A stretch of 64,000 nucleotides of DNA from Corynebacterium sp. HMSC074A01 (GTDB lineage: Bacteria; Actinomycetota; Actinomycetes; Mycobacteriales; Mycobacteriaceae): the NCBI RefSeq assembly GCF_001831515.1, contig NZ_KV825615.1, forward strand, positions 316,093 through 380,092, in the 5' to 3' direction. A model generated the notes under the pieces. It ran no database searches, was not told the DNA's origin, and saw nothing but the letters and a program-made list of their open reading frames with translations. The position numbers and the translations under genes were made by a program. Position 1 is the first letter of the stretch. Each line of letters opens with the position of its first letter. Of the stretch, positions 1 to 8,483 are shown one piece after another.

Positions 1-845
1 GGATCCCTACCCTGCTGTTGCGCTTCGAAGTAGATCGGACGTTCGCGGTGGAACCACCCGTCGAAAGGATTCTCGTAGTTCCACGACAGGTTGTCCCACC
101 CGTTATCCGAGTGCCCGCGCGGCAGCTGCTGCGACCAGTTGATGTTCACCTGCGCCTGCGCCATCAGGACATCCGCGACCGGCAGCGCGGGCTGTCCGTC
201 GCTTTCCCGCAGCTCGTTCGCCTCCGGCAGCCATGCAATCGCTGCCTTCATGTTGTCCAGATGCGTCGCGTCGTCAGCCGCACCGATGCGCGTGTCGTCA
301 GCGATGCGGTACCCGGTCTGCCCGCTAAACGGGTCCTGCTTGGGGTAGCGGTAGTCCGTGTGCAGCTCGGCGACCGCATCGTCGGCCCCCATCGCCTCAA
401 AGAACCCGAGCGAGCCGCGATCAAACTGCGCCTTCGCCTCAGCCTTGCTCTCCTCGAGCGCGGTTCGCGCAGCTTCCGCGCCCGCCTTCGCGTCCTCGAG
501 CCCCTTGCTTGCCGACGCCACCGTCACCCCCTCCGGCACCGCACCCTTTGCCGCATCACGCTCCTTGGTCGCGGCGTCAAGCGCGCGCTCGGCATCCGCG
601 ACCATGTTCGCGCTGGCGGTGCGCTCCTGCTCGGCTGCGTCGACGTCGCGCTGCGCCTGCGCGAGTGCCTCCTGCGCTGCACGCTCGGTGTCCTCGGCGG
701 TGCGCTGTGCGCCGGTGGCGTCCTGCACGGCGTCGATAAGCGCGACGCAGCGCTCCTGCGTCACTGGCTCCGCCGCCGCCTGCGGTGCCACCATGATTGT
801 GGCCGAGCAGGTCGCGGCCAACACGAGTCCCAGATGCTTCTTCAT
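1..845 (-). CDS. Secreted CAP-domain protein with coiled coil (3' end outside window)
   Basis: The minus-strand reading frame is open from the ATG at 845 to the window edge, so the C-terminus is missing. The N-terminus MKKHLGLVLAATCSATIMVA followed by APQAAA is a Sec signal peptide. Residues about 28-125 are rich in Ala, Glu, Gln, Lys and Asp with few prolines, typical of a coiled coil. The last visible part contains AQAQVNINWS, SDNGWDNLSWNYENPFDGWF and FHRERPIYF, which resembles the CAP/SCP (PR-1) fold signature around G-x-N-x-x-W-x-Y-x-N-P. CAP proteins of corynebacteria are secreted or cell-wall proteins of unclear biochemical role. It is divergent from the transporter at 905, with 59 bases between the start codons. 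The family call is from motif recognition only; the missing C-terminus prevents a full check. Confidence 0.7.
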   Translation of the reverse strand, partial: MKKHLGLVLAATCSATIMVAPQAAAEPVTQERCVALIDAVQDATGAQRTAEDTERAAQEALAQAQRDVDAAEQERTASANMVADAERALDAATKERDAAKGAVPEGVTVASASKGLEDAKAGAEAARTALEESKAEAKAQFDRGSLGFFEAMGADDAVAELHTDYRYPKQDPFSGQTGYRIADDTRIGAADDATHLDNMKAAIAWLPEANELRESDGQPALPVADVLMAQAQVNINWSQQLPRGHSDNGWDNLSWNYENPFDGWFHRERPIYFEAQQQGRD

Positions 846-891
846 ACCAGCAGATTAGCAGTCGTTACCCAGCCGCGCCCAAGGTGTGGTC

Positions 892-897
892 TAGAGT
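892..897 (+). promoter_or_regulatory. -10 hexamer TAGAGT, leaderless niaP
   Basis: TAGAGT ends exactly 7 nt before the ATG at 905, and no clear purine-rich ribosome binding site fits between them. The spacing implies transcription starting at or next to the start codon, as for leaderless mRNAs that are common in Corynebacterium. Confidence 0.45.
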
Positions 898-904
898 TTC
901 CTCC

Positions 905-2215
905 ATGACACAGGCACTTACCCGCACGCAACGCCTCGACCGGCTCCCCGTCACGCGCAAGCACAAAAAACTCCTGTTCGGATCAGGGATCGGCTGGGCA
1001 CTCGACGCGATGGACGTCGGGCTCGTCTCCTTCGTCATCGCCGCGCTCGCCGTGCACTGGGATCTGGAGAAGACCACCACCAGCTGGATCGCGTCCGTCG
1101 GCTTCATCGGCATGGCCATCGGCGCCTCCCTGGGCGGACTCGCCGCCGACAAGATCGGGCGGCGCAACGTCTTCGCCATCACCCTGCTGCTCTACGGCGT
1201 GGCCACGGGCGCCTCCGCGCTGGCTGGCTCGGTGGCCGTCCTGCTCGTCTTCCGCTTCCTCACCGGCCTCGGGCTCGGCGCGGAGCTGCCCGTCGCCTCC
1301 ACGCTGGTCAGCGAGTTCGCGCCGCTGAAAGTGCGCGGACGCATGGTGGTGTGGCTCGAAGCGTTCTGGGCGGCGGGCTGGATCCTGGCCGCGATCATCG
1401 GCACCTTCGTCGTCGCCGAGGGCGAAAACGGTTGGCGGTGGGGCCTGGCGCTCGGCGCTGTTCCTGCTGCGTATGCGCTGTACGTGCGCATGCAGCTGCC
1501 AGAATCGGTGCGCTTCCTCGAATCGCGCGGCCGCGAGGAAGAGGCAGAGGCGGTCGTGCGCAGCTTCGAGGAGGGCGTGGCTCCGGATCAGTTGGCCAGT
1601 GTCTCGGTTCCGGATGAGTCTGTGAGCACCAGCACCCACATCTGGAGCCCCGAGCTGCGCGCCCGCACCGCTGCCTTCTGGACCGTGTGGTTCTGCGTCT
1701 CGCTCGCCTACTACGGTGCGTTTACTTGGATCCCTTCACTGCTTGTCGACCAAGGCTTCAGCCTCGTCCGCTCCTTCAGCTTCACCCTGATCATCACGCT
1801 CGCCCAGCTGCCCGGCTACGCCCTGGCGGGCTGGCTCATCGAGGTCTGGGGACGCCGCACCACCCTCGCCGTCTTCCTCGCCGGCTCCGCCGTCTCCGCC
1901 GGGCTGTACGGGTTCGCTGCGGTGCCCTGGCAGATCATCACCGCCGGTTGCCTGCTCTCCCTGTTCAACCTGGGCGCCTGGGGAGCCCTCTACGCCATCG
2001 GCCCCGAGCTCTACCCCACCCAGATCCGTGCCACCGGCACCGGCGCTGCCGCGGCCTTCGGGCGTGTCGGCTCTATTCTCGCGCCGCTCATCGTCCCGCC
2101 GGTGCTGGCGTTTGGCGGCCACGCCGGCGTCTTCGCGGTCTTCGCCGCCGCGTTCACGGTGGCGGCGGCAGCGGCGTTCGTCCTGCCGGAGCAGCAGGGC
2201 AAGCCGCTGGGGTAG
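905..2215 (+). CDS. niaP: MFS niacin/niacinamide transporter (NiaP-like)
   Basis: A 436-aa major facilitator protein with about 12 hydrophobic segments. It has the NiaP-like start of TM1 (GWALDAMDVGLVSF, about residues 30-43), the MFS loop 2-3 motif GGLAADKIGRR, and the segments GLGLGAELPVASTLVSE, WFCVSLAYYGAFTWIPSLL and FNLGAWGALYAIGPELYPTQ, all close to what I recall of Bacillus NiaP. The likely substrate is nicotinate or nicotinamide, taken up for NAD salvage across the cytoplasmic membrane. The start at 905 (MTQALTRTQR) is chosen because the region upstream overlaps the divergent promoter and an in-frame upstream ATG at 797 would add an unlikely Ser/Arg-rich tail. It is convergent with hemY. 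Alternative: another aromatic acid/H+ symporter of the same subfamily. Confidence 0.82.
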   Translation: MTQALTRTQRLDRLPVTRKHKKLLFGSGIGWALDAMDVGLVSFVIAALAVHWDLEKTTTSWIASVGFIGMAIGASLGGLAADKIGRRNVFAITLLLYGVATGASALAGSVAVLLVFRFLTGLGLGAELPVASTLVSEFAPLKVRGRMVVWLEAFWAAGWILAAIIGTFVVAEGENGWRWGLALGAVPAAYALYVRMQLPESVRFLESRGREEEAEAVVRSFEEGVAPDQLASVSVPDESVSTSTHIWSPELRARTAAFWTVWFCVSLAYYGAFTWIPSLLVDQGFSLVRSFSFTLIITLAQLPGYALAGWLIEVWGRRTTLAVFLAGSAVSAGLYGFAAVPWQIITAGCLLSLFNLGAWGALYAIGPELYPTQIRATGTGAAAAFGRVGSILAPLIVPPVLAFGGHAGVFAVFAAAFTVAAAAAFVLPEQQGKPLG

Positions 2216-2238
2216 GTTGCGTCGGTGGTTGGGCTAAA

Positions 2239-2301
2239 TGACGAACACACCTTGACGAACAAGTCCAAAAAATCGGGTTGTTCGACCTGCCGTGTTCGTC
2301 A
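2239..2301. terminator. Long imperfect inverted repeat between niaP and hemY
   Basis: TGACGAACAC (2239-2248) and its exact reverse complement GTGTTCGTCA (2292-2301) flank a second, inner pair (TTGACGAACAA at 2252 and TTGTTCGAC at 2278). The whole can fold as a nested hairpin between two convergent genes and most likely acts as a two-way transcription terminator. There is no strong T-run, so a protein-binding or decay-stabilising role is also possible. Confidence 0.5.
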
Positions 2302-2316
2302 AATAGCGCCGACCCC

Positions 2317-3699
2317 CTACACCAACCCGCGGGCCGCCTCTCGCGCGTTGCCGATCGCAGCGGGCACGCCCACGCCCGCGACCCAGGCACCGGCGACGCC
2401 AACGCCCGGGACATCCGCGAGCGCGTCTTTGACGCTGGCCACCGTGGCGAGGTGTGTTTCGTCGTAGCGCGGCAGGCCGCCGAACCAGCGCTGCACGAAG
2501 ATCTCCTCCACGCCAGCAGCGCGGCCGTCGAAGCCGGTGATGGTCTGTAGGTCGTCGAGGGCCCAGTCCACGAGGTCGTCCTCGCTGGCGGTCATCGCCA
2601 CGGTGTCGCCGTAGCGGCCGAAGCTGGCGCGCACCAGGGCCCCGCCGCGCTCCGCGAGGTGCGGCCACTTGCGCGAGGACAGGGTGAACGCCTTGGCGTG
2701 GACGTCCTCGGCGTCGGTGCTGACGAGAACGCCGGAGTTTTCGGGCAGACCCTCGTCGGTGGCGAAGCGCAGGCCGACAACGGCAGAGTTGGCCAGTTTG
2801 ACGGCGCGCAGCGTCTCGGCCGCTTCCGGGGCGATGCCGCGCAGCAGCAGCGCGGTCGTCGGTGCTGGGGTGGCGAGCAGGACGCGGTCGTAGACGGTGT
2901 CCTCGCCGCCCTTGAGGCGGTAGCCCTCGCCCTCGCGGGTGATCGCGGAGATGAACGCGTCGACGTAGATGTTGGTGCCGGACTTTTCGGCAAGCGCTTC
3001 GTAAAGTTCCTGGTAGCCCTCACGGAAGGTGGCGAAGATCGGCGCGGGCTTGCCGGATGAGGGAGCGGCCTTCTTGCGCGCCGCCTCCAGGTTGGCCACC
3101 GCGGTGGACAGGTGCACCGGGCCGTCGGCGGCGAGCCGGTCGAACTCCTCGGCCAGCTGCGGCACGGTGGCGCGCACGCCCAGGTCGTCCGCAGTGCACG
3201 AGTAGACGCCGCCGAGCAGGGAGGACACGATGTTGTCCACCACGTCGTCGCCGTAGCGATCGCGCACCAGGGCGCCGACGCTCATATCGCCGCCGACGGT
3301 CCACGCAAAGCCCTCGCGCTGCCCCTCCTCGTCGATGCGCCGCGCGGTTTCCTCGCTCACCAGGTGTGAAACCGGTTCCGAGGTAGACGGGATGCCCATC
3401 ACGCCGCCGGCCGGCATCGCGCGGGTCTCGCCGTCAACGTAGAGCAGCGAGCGCAGGCCGGAGGGGCTGACGAGGGAGTCGGCGAGCCCGAGCTCGTCGA
3501 CAAGCTGCTTGGCCTCTGGGCGACGCGCGATGAAGGCTTCTGCGCCCATGTCGGTCGGCCCGCCGTCGAAGGCCACGGTGTAGAGCTTGCCGCCGATGCG
3601 GTCGCTGCCCTCGTAGACGTCCACGGTGTGGCCGGAATCGCGCAGCTCATACGCTGCGGTCAGCCCGGCAAGGCCTGCACCGACGATGGCGATATTCAA
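2317..3699 (-). CDS. hemY: Coproporphyrinogen III oxidase (HemY/CgoX-type flavoprotein)
   Basis: A 460-aa FAD enzyme of the HemG/HemY oxidase family. The N-terminal dinucleotide motif is IAIVGAGLAGLTAAYEL, followed by an acidic residue at the end of the second strand (VDVYEGSDRIGGKL), and the C-terminus has VAGAWVAGVGVPAAIGNARE, the usual FAD-closing segment. In Actinobacteria this family oxidises coproporphyrinogen III to coproporphyrin III in the coproporphyrin-dependent haem route. The start codon is TTG at 3699, preceded by AAGGAG at an 8-nt distance; no ATG fits as well. It follows hemE by 17 bases and is the last gene of the haem operon here. Haem-locus genes that follow in some corynebacteria (hemL) are absent; a convergent transporter lies next instead. 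Confidence 0.93.
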   Translation of the reverse strand: MNIAIVGAGLAGLTAAYELRDSGHTVDVYEGSDRIGGKLYTVAFDGGPTDMGAEAFIARRPEAKQLVDELGLADSLVSPSGLRSLLYVDGETRAMPAGGVMGIPSTSEPVSHLVSEETARRIDEEGQREGFAWTVGGDMSVGALVRDRYGDDVVDNIVSSLLGGVYSCTADDLGVRATVPQLAEEFDRLAADGPVHLSTAVANLEAARKKAAPSSGKPAPIFATFREGYQELYEALAEKSGTNIYVDAFISAITREGEGYRLKGGEDTVYDRVLLATPAPTTALLLRGIAPEAAETLRAVKLANSAVVGLRFATDEGLPENSGVLVSTDAEDVHAKAFTLSSRKWPHLAERGGALVRASFGRYGDTVAMTASEDDLVDWALDDLQTITGFDGRAAGVEEIFVQRWFGGLPRYDETHLATVASVKDALADVPGVGVAGAWVAGVGVPAAIGNAREAARGLV

Positions 3700-3716
3700 T
3701 GGAGCGCTCCTTACTT

Positions 3717-4763
3717 TTATGCTTCGTGGATCATGGCGACGGCGTCGGTGATCGCACCGGCGTCGGTGGTCGGCAGCACGCCGTGGCCCAGGTTGAAAAT
3801 GTGGCCGGTGGCGTTGCCCGCCTCGATGGCGCGGGCGGCCTCCGCCTTGATGCGGCGGACCTCCTCTTCCACCACTTTCGGTCCAGCGAAGAGCATCGCG
3901 GGGTCAAGGTTGCCCTGCAAAACGCGCGGGGAGGCGAACCGGGTCGCGGCGACGTCGAGAGGCACGCGCCAGTCCACGCCCATCACCTCGGAGCCGGCCT
4001 CGGACATCGCGCCGAGCAGCTCGCCGGTGGCCACGCCGAAATGGATGCGCGGGATCACGCCCTCGACTTCCTTGAGGATCTCCACCGAGTACGGCAGGAC
4101 GTGCTCGCGGTAGTCGGCCTCGGTGAGGAAGCCGGCCCAGGAGTCGAAGAGCTGCATCGCGTCGATGCCGGCGTCGACCTGCGTGCGCAGGAAGGCAGTG
4201 ATCGTGGGCACGAGGCGGCGCATCAGCGCGTGCCAGGTCTCCGGATCGCCGTGCATCATCGCCTTGGTTTTCTCGTGGTTCTTGCTCGGCCCACCCTCGA
4301 TGAGGTAGCTGGCCAGCGTGAACGGCGCGCCCACGAACCCGATCAGGGCCTGGGTGTCGGAAAGCTCGTCGAGGATGATCTCGATGCCCTTGGCCACCTC
4401 GTCCACATTGTGGTCGAGCACGGGCAGCTTATCGACGTCCGCACGCGTTGCAATCGCCTGCTCCATCACCGGCCCACGACCCGGCACGATCTCCACGCCC
4501 ACCCCGGCCGCCTTCAGCGGCACCACGATGTCGGAGAACAAAATCGCCGCGTCCATGTCGTGGCGGCGCACCGGCTGCAGCGTGATCTCGGCGAGCAGCT
4601 CCGGCATGAAGCAGGAATCGAGCATGGGGATGCCCTCGCGTACCTTGCGGTACTCGGGCAGGGAGCGGCCGGCCTGGCGCATGAACCACACCGGGGTGCG
4701 CGAGGGGGTGCGGCCGTTGGCGGCCTCGATGAACGGGGCAGAAGAAAGGTCGCGTCTGGTCAT
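3717..4763 (-). CDS. hemE: Uroporphyrinogen III decarboxylase
   Basis: A 348-aa protein, the normal length for HemE. It begins with the family signature RTPVWFMRQAGRSLPEYRKVRE, where the Arg residues bind the substrate carboxylates, and carries DAAILFSDIVVPLKAAG, FVGAPFTLASYLIEGG and VLQGNLDPAMLF, the other conserved blocks. It removes the four acetate carboxyls of uroporphyrinogen III to give coproporphyrinogen III, the substrate of the downstream hemY product. It lies 25 bases after the P-type-ATPase-like gene, in the same orientation, so the two are very probably co-transcribed. Confidence 0.97.
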   Translation of the reverse strand: MTRRDLSSAPFIEAANGRTPSRTPVWFMRQAGRSLPEYRKVREGIPMLDSCFMPELLAEITLQPVRRHDMDAAILFSDIVVPLKAAGVGVEIVPGRGPVMEQAIATRADVDKLPVLDHNVDEVAKGIEIILDELSDTQALIGFVGAPFTLASYLIEGGPSKNHEKTKAMMHGDPETWHALMRRLVPTITAFLRTQVDAGIDAMQLFDSWAGFLTEADYREHVLPYSVEILKEVEGVIPRIHFGVATGELLGAMSEAGSEVMGVDWRVPLDVAATRFASPRVLQGNLDPAMLFAGPKVVEEEVRRIKAEAARAIEAGNATGHIFNLGHGVLPTTDAGAITDAVAMIHEA

Positions 4764-4788
4764 GGTCCCCCAGCTTACGCGGGAAAAA

Positions 4789-7350
4789 TTAGGCCGGGAA
4801 ATGACGCACGCGGACCGAACGCAACTCGATGGCTAAAGAGCTGCCCAACATCAGCGCCGTCGCACCCACCGGAGGCAGCACACCAGCGATGGCGAGCAGC
4901 ACCGCGACCAGGTTGTACGTCCAGGCGACCAGCATGTTGGAGTCGATCGTGCGGCACACCCGGCGCGCGAGTTCCACCAGTTGCGGCACCGCGGTCACAT
5001 CGCGGCGGATGAGCAGCACGTTACACAGCTGATCCACCTTGCCGATTTCGGCGCCCAGGATGGAGTCGTCCGCGTACAGGATGCTCACGTCGGCCACGCG
5101 CAGGGTGCGCGCGGCGGAGTGGTCGCCCACCATCGCCACGGTCGCGCCCTTCGTGTGCAGGGAACGCACTGCGTGGGGCTTATCCGGCGCGGTGATGCCG
5201 GCGAGCACCTTGGAGATGCCCAGGAAGTCGGCGAAGCGGCGCGCCACCGGGTAGGTGTCGCGGGTGAGCATCACGGTTTCTACCCCGATGGACTCGAGTC
5301 GGTCGATCGCCGAGATCGCGTCCTCCTTCGGCGGGTCGTACAGGGTGATGACTCCGCGGTCGCGACCCTTCCAGCGCACCACGACGGGTGTGCCCCCGGC
5401 CGTTGCCGCCAGCGAGAGTCGACCCTTGAGCTGCGAAAGGTTCGTCGGGCGCCACAGCATCGCCTCGAGGTTCTCGGTGTGCTGATCCTCGTAGGTCAGC
5501 GTCAGGCGGCCGCGCACAGAGCCGTCCGGGGTGGTGTCCTCCTGGGTCAGCTCGATCCAGCTCGGCCCGCCGTCGTCCTTGTCGCGCTTGTCGCGCGCCT
5601 CGCGTGCCGCCTTGACCAGCGCGCGGGAGGAGGGGTGATCGGACTCGACCGACAGCGCACCCGCGATGGACAAGACGAGGTCCGGGTCCTCGCCGTACTC
5701 GGCGGTGACCGTCTCCACCGTCATCGTCGGCTCCACCAGTGTGCCTACCCGGTTAAACACCGCGGTGTCGGTGGCCTCCAGGATGCGGAAGGTCGAACCG
5801 TCACGCACGAGGATGCCGTTTCGCGCCGCAGACTCAATGCCCAGCCGGATCGCCAGCGCCGTGGAGATGGCAAGTGCGACCGGTGCCACCACCGCGAGGA
5901 TCGCCAGGGCCGTGGCAAAGGCGGCGTTTAAGTTACCGGTGAGCAGCCACCACATGCCGAAGTCCAGCACGGCCAGCACATAGGCCGCCGGAATGAGCAT
6001 GCTCGCCGCCTGAGTAGAGATCATCGTGGTCGCGTTCTGGTGGTGCGAGGCCCGCTCAAGCCAGCGGTTCACCGTGGACAAGCGGGTGGCGTGGCCCACG
6101 CGGGAGACGCGCATCTTCACCTTGCCCTTGCGCAAGATGGAGCCGGCGTAGACTTTGCTGCCGACTTTGAGCTTGCGGGACTCGTGGGCGTCGATAAGCT
6201 CTGGCTCGAGCAGGCCCGAACCACCGACGACCTCCCCATCCGCCGGGATGATCGCGCCCGGGACGATGACGATGTCGTCGCCGCGGTTGATCTCTGCGGC
6301 CGGCAGCGGCTCCTCGATCACCTTGCCGCTGCGCGAGCGGCGGCGCACCATGTACTCCGACTCTGCGCCGGGCGCGCGCACGGAAAGCTCCTGCTGCAGG
6401 TGCGGGCGCACGCGCATGCTGAAGAAACGGCCGACGAGCAGCAGCGAGGTGACCGCGCAGGCGACCTCGAAGAACAGCGCCGGTTCTTCCACCATCCGCA
6501 GCGGGAGCCAGCCGCCGTAGTTGCGCCAAGAAAGCTTGCCGACGTCCGTAAACACGAGCACCGCGGCGGACCAGACGTAGGAGGCGAGAATCGCAATCGA
6601 GCTCGCGCCGTCCAGGGCCGAGATGCCGCGTCGCACCCCGCCGGCCATCGCGCGGTGGAAGGGGAACGCGCACCACAGCGCCACCGGAGTAGTCAGCGCG
6701 AAGCAGAGCCAGTGCCACCCGTCGAATTGAAGCGCGGAGACGTAGGTGAGCAGCAGCACCGGCAGGGTGAGCAGGACCGCGACCCACATGCGCAGCGGGG
6801 TGACCAGGTCGCGGGCGGTAAAGAGCACGTCCTCGCGCTCGCGCAGGCGCCGCGCCGCCTCGCCTGAGCTGCGCACGAATCCTTGGGCGCGGGCGCGGCG
6901 CAGACTCAGCTGTTCGTCGCGGCGCAGCCTCCGGCGACGGCCGCTTAAGCCCCGCACGCTGCGGCGTGGGCTGGGTCGCGTCGCCGCCGCCCGGCCGAGC
7001 ACGCTGCGGCGCAGGGTGGAGTCGGTGAGCTTGGCCGTGACCCCGAAGCGGGCGAAGACGTCCTCCAGTTCCACGATCGGTGTGGTGCTAGGCACCGTCA
7101 CCCAGGCGGTCTTCGTGCTGTACACCAGGCGCGCCGAGACCCCCTCGAGCGCCTCGAGTTCCTCCTCAATGTCTTTGAGCTGCGGGGCGTCTTCCAGCCC
7201 CTCCATCTCAAAGGCGTAGGAGGTGTTCGGATACTGCGGGTTGCCGTCCGCGCCGATGCGCGGGGTATCTAAGTCGATGCCGCATTCGCGCGCCGCCTCG
7301 CGGGCGGCGTCGATGGATTCTTCCAGCGCGGCGTGCTGTTCTGCAGACAC
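4789..7350 (-). CDS. P1B-type ATPase-like membrane protein lacking catalytic residues
   Basis: An 853-aa protein with the full layout of a metal P1B-ATPase but degraded catalytic motifs. An HMA-like fold at about 44-112 has no CxxC (GLEDAPQL at 51-58). A basic Arg-rich linker occupies 115-185, followed by membrane segments. The actuator loop has AHES (388-391) in place of TGES. TM6 has APV (489-491) in place of CPC. The phosphorylation motif DKTGTLT is replaced by FNRVGTLV (532-539), so the catalytic Asp is Asn533. TGD is TRD (696-698) and GDGxND is GDHSAA (742-747). Structural motifs persist: HP (572-573), PDK (722-724) and the TM7 YN (812-813). It sits inside the haem operon between a small membrane protein and hemE. 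It is therefore unlikely to pump metal by the normal cycle; a scaffold or regulatory role in haem synthesis is inference. Confidence 0.85.
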   Translation of the reverse strand: MSAEQHAALEESIDAAREAARECGIDLDTPRIGADGNPQYPNTSYAFEMEGLEDAPQLKDIEEELEALEGVSARLVYSTKTAWVTVPSTTPIVELEDVFARFGVTAKLTDSTLRRSVLGRAAATRPSPRRSVRGLSGRRRRLRRDEQLSLRRARAQGFVRSSGEAARRLREREDVLFTARDLVTPLRMWVAVLLTLPVLLLTYVSALQFDGWHWLCFALTTPVALWCAFPFHRAMAGGVRRGISALDGASSIAILASYVWSAAVLVFTDVGKLSWRNYGGWLPLRMVEEPALFFEVACAVTSLLLVGRFFSMRVRPHLQQELSVRAPGAESEYMVRRRSRSGKVIEEPLPAAEINRGDDIVIVPGAIIPADGEVVGGSGLLEPELIDAHESRKLKVGSKVYAGSILRKGKVKMRVSRVGHATRLSTVNRWLERASHHQNATTMISTQAASMLIPAAYVLAVLDFGMWWLLTGNLNAAFATALAILAVVAPVALAISTALAIRLGIESAARNGILVRDGSTFRILEATDTAVFNRVGTLVEPTMTVETVTAEYGEDPDLVLSIAGALSVESDHPSSRALVKAAREARDKRDKDDGGPSWIELTQEDTTPDGSVRGRLTLTYEDQHTENLEAMLWRPTNLSQLKGRLSLAATAGGTPVVVRWKGRDRGVITLYDPPKEDAISAIDRLESIGVETVMLTRDTYPVARRFADFLGISKVLAGITAPDKPHAVRSLHTKGATVAMVGDHSAARTLRVADVSILYADDSILGAEIGKVDQLCNVLLIRRDVTAVPQLVELARRVCRTIDSNMLVAWTYNLVAVLLAIAGVLPPVGATALMLGSSLAIELRSVRVRHFPA

Positions 7351-7359
7351 TTCCTTTTC

Positions 7360-7857
7360 TTACCCTTCCACGCTGCGCCAGAGGTCACCGCTGCGCTCGT
7401 CCACGTACGCGTTCGCCGCCGGGCGGAACGCCAAGAACAGGGCGGCAACCAAGACCAGGGTCACCGCAAAAGCGGCCCAGCCTGCCACGCCGATGAAAAA
7501 GCCGGCCATGTTCACAAACACGGCAACGGCGACCGCCGCGGCGAAGACGCGGCGCGGAGCCTTCGCGCCGCGTTCGAAGAAGGCCGCGCACCCGGCGATG
7601 GTCAGCCCGAGCAGGATATCCAGCCCAGCGACGATGCGCATGTTGGTAGTAAAAGCCTGCGCGAACTCCGCGTCCGCGTCCTTCGGTGCGCCGCTGGCGA
7701 GCATGAGCATGCCGGTCAGCAAGAGCAATACAGCACCGGCGAGAGCCACGTAGTAGGCGGCGCGCAGGCTGGCGGGCCAGGTAGGGCCTACCTTCCCGTG
7801 AAAACGCCGGTTCCTGTCGTTGGGGTCAGCAACGAAGGTGGGAAACATTCCCGCCAT
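7360..7857 (-). CDS. Four-TM membrane protein of the haem operon
   Basis: A 165-aa protein with four predicted membrane segments at about 32-54, 73-94, 103-122 and 125-144, a short polar N-terminus (ADPNDRNRRFHGKVGPTWP) and a polar C-terminal tail (YVDERSGDLWRSVEG). I do not recognise a named family. It is 9 bases downstream of the 203-aa membrane protein and 9 bases upstream of the P-type-ATPase-like gene, so all three are translated from one transcript. I recall similar small membrane proteins between hemB and hemE in other Corynebacterium and mycobacterial genomes, which suggests a conserved but unnamed function connected with haem synthesis or haem/porphyrin handling at the membrane. Confidence 0.8.
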   Translation of the reverse strand: MAGMFPTFVADPNDRNRRFHGKVGPTWPASLRAAYYVALAGAVLLLLTGMLMLASGAPKDADAEFAQAFTTNMRIVAGLDILLGLTIAGCAAFFERGAKAPRRVFAAAVAVAVFVNMAGFFIGVAGWAAFAVTLVLVAALFLAFRPAANAYVDERSGDLWRSVEG

Positions 7858-7866
7858 GTGCGCTCC

Positions 7867-8478
7867 TTACTCACCATCTCCGCTGGGCTCGTGTGTCTTC
7901 TTCGGCTCCACCCAGTCCACCGATTCCTTCCGGGTAGAGTAAACCAGCCCGAGCACGCCCGCGACACCAAGGATGATTTGGATCACCCCGTCCGCGGCGT
8001 AGAGCGCCACCGGCACAGTGGCGGAGGCCGGCGTCATCATAAACAGGGTCAACACGCGCAGCCCAAAGAAGGCGGCGAAGATCTGTAGCAGGCGGCGCGC
8101 GTTCGACGCCCACTTCCCGCGCTTAGCCACCGTCCGCAGCGCGTAAGCGAACACGCCCAGGATGACCAGCTGGATCAGCGCCATGAGCACCACCGAACCG
8201 TAGATGCCGAAGGTGAGCATCGCGTCGCTTAGCTCCTCGCCCCGGCCCTCGGCGGCCTGCTTCGCGCTCTCGCGCAGCGCCGCCGGGTCGAGGACTGTGA
8301 CCACGACGGTGAGGATCTGGTGGAGCAGCTCCCCGGCGATCATCACGGCCCAGCAGGTGAGCATGAAGCGCACCGCCTCCGGCGGCGCGCCCTTCTTCCC
8401 CTGCGGGTCAGGCTGCGGCGCCGCCGCCGGGGCGATGTGGCTGGGCGACTGCGGGTTGTGTGGCGGGAGGCTCACCAT
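7867..8478 (-). CDS. Four-TM membrane protein downstream of hemB
   Basis: A 203-aa protein with a Pro-rich cytoplasmic-looking N-terminus (residues 1-35) and four hydrophobic segments at about 39-62, 91-115, 128-148 and 155-180, ending in a charged tail (STRKESVDWVEPKK). The amphipathic stretch DPAALRESAKQAAEGRGEEL (64-83) lies between TM1 and TM2. No family is recognised with confidence. It starts 5 bases after the hemB stop codon, which implies coupled translation. Together with the 165-aa protein and the P-type-ATPase-like protein it makes a three-gene membrane module embedded between hemB and hemE. Confidence 0.8.
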   Translation of the reverse strand: MVSLPPHNPQSPSHIAPAAAPQPDPQGKKGAPPEAVRFMLTCWAVMIAGELLHQILTVVVTVLDPAALRESAKQAAEGRGEELSDAMLTFGIYGSVVLMALIQLVILGVFAYALRTVAKRGKWASNARRLLQIFAAFFGLRVLTLFMMTPASATVPVALYAADGVIQIILGVAGVLGLVYSTRKESVDWVEPKKTHEPSGDGE

Positions 8479-8483
8479 AGGCG

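Noticed and set aside
6000..6900. Reading the ATPase-like gene as a pseudogene
   Set aside because: The frame is intact for 853 codons with normal GC-rich codon use and tight operon spacing, which speaks for a translated protein in spite of lost catalytic residues.
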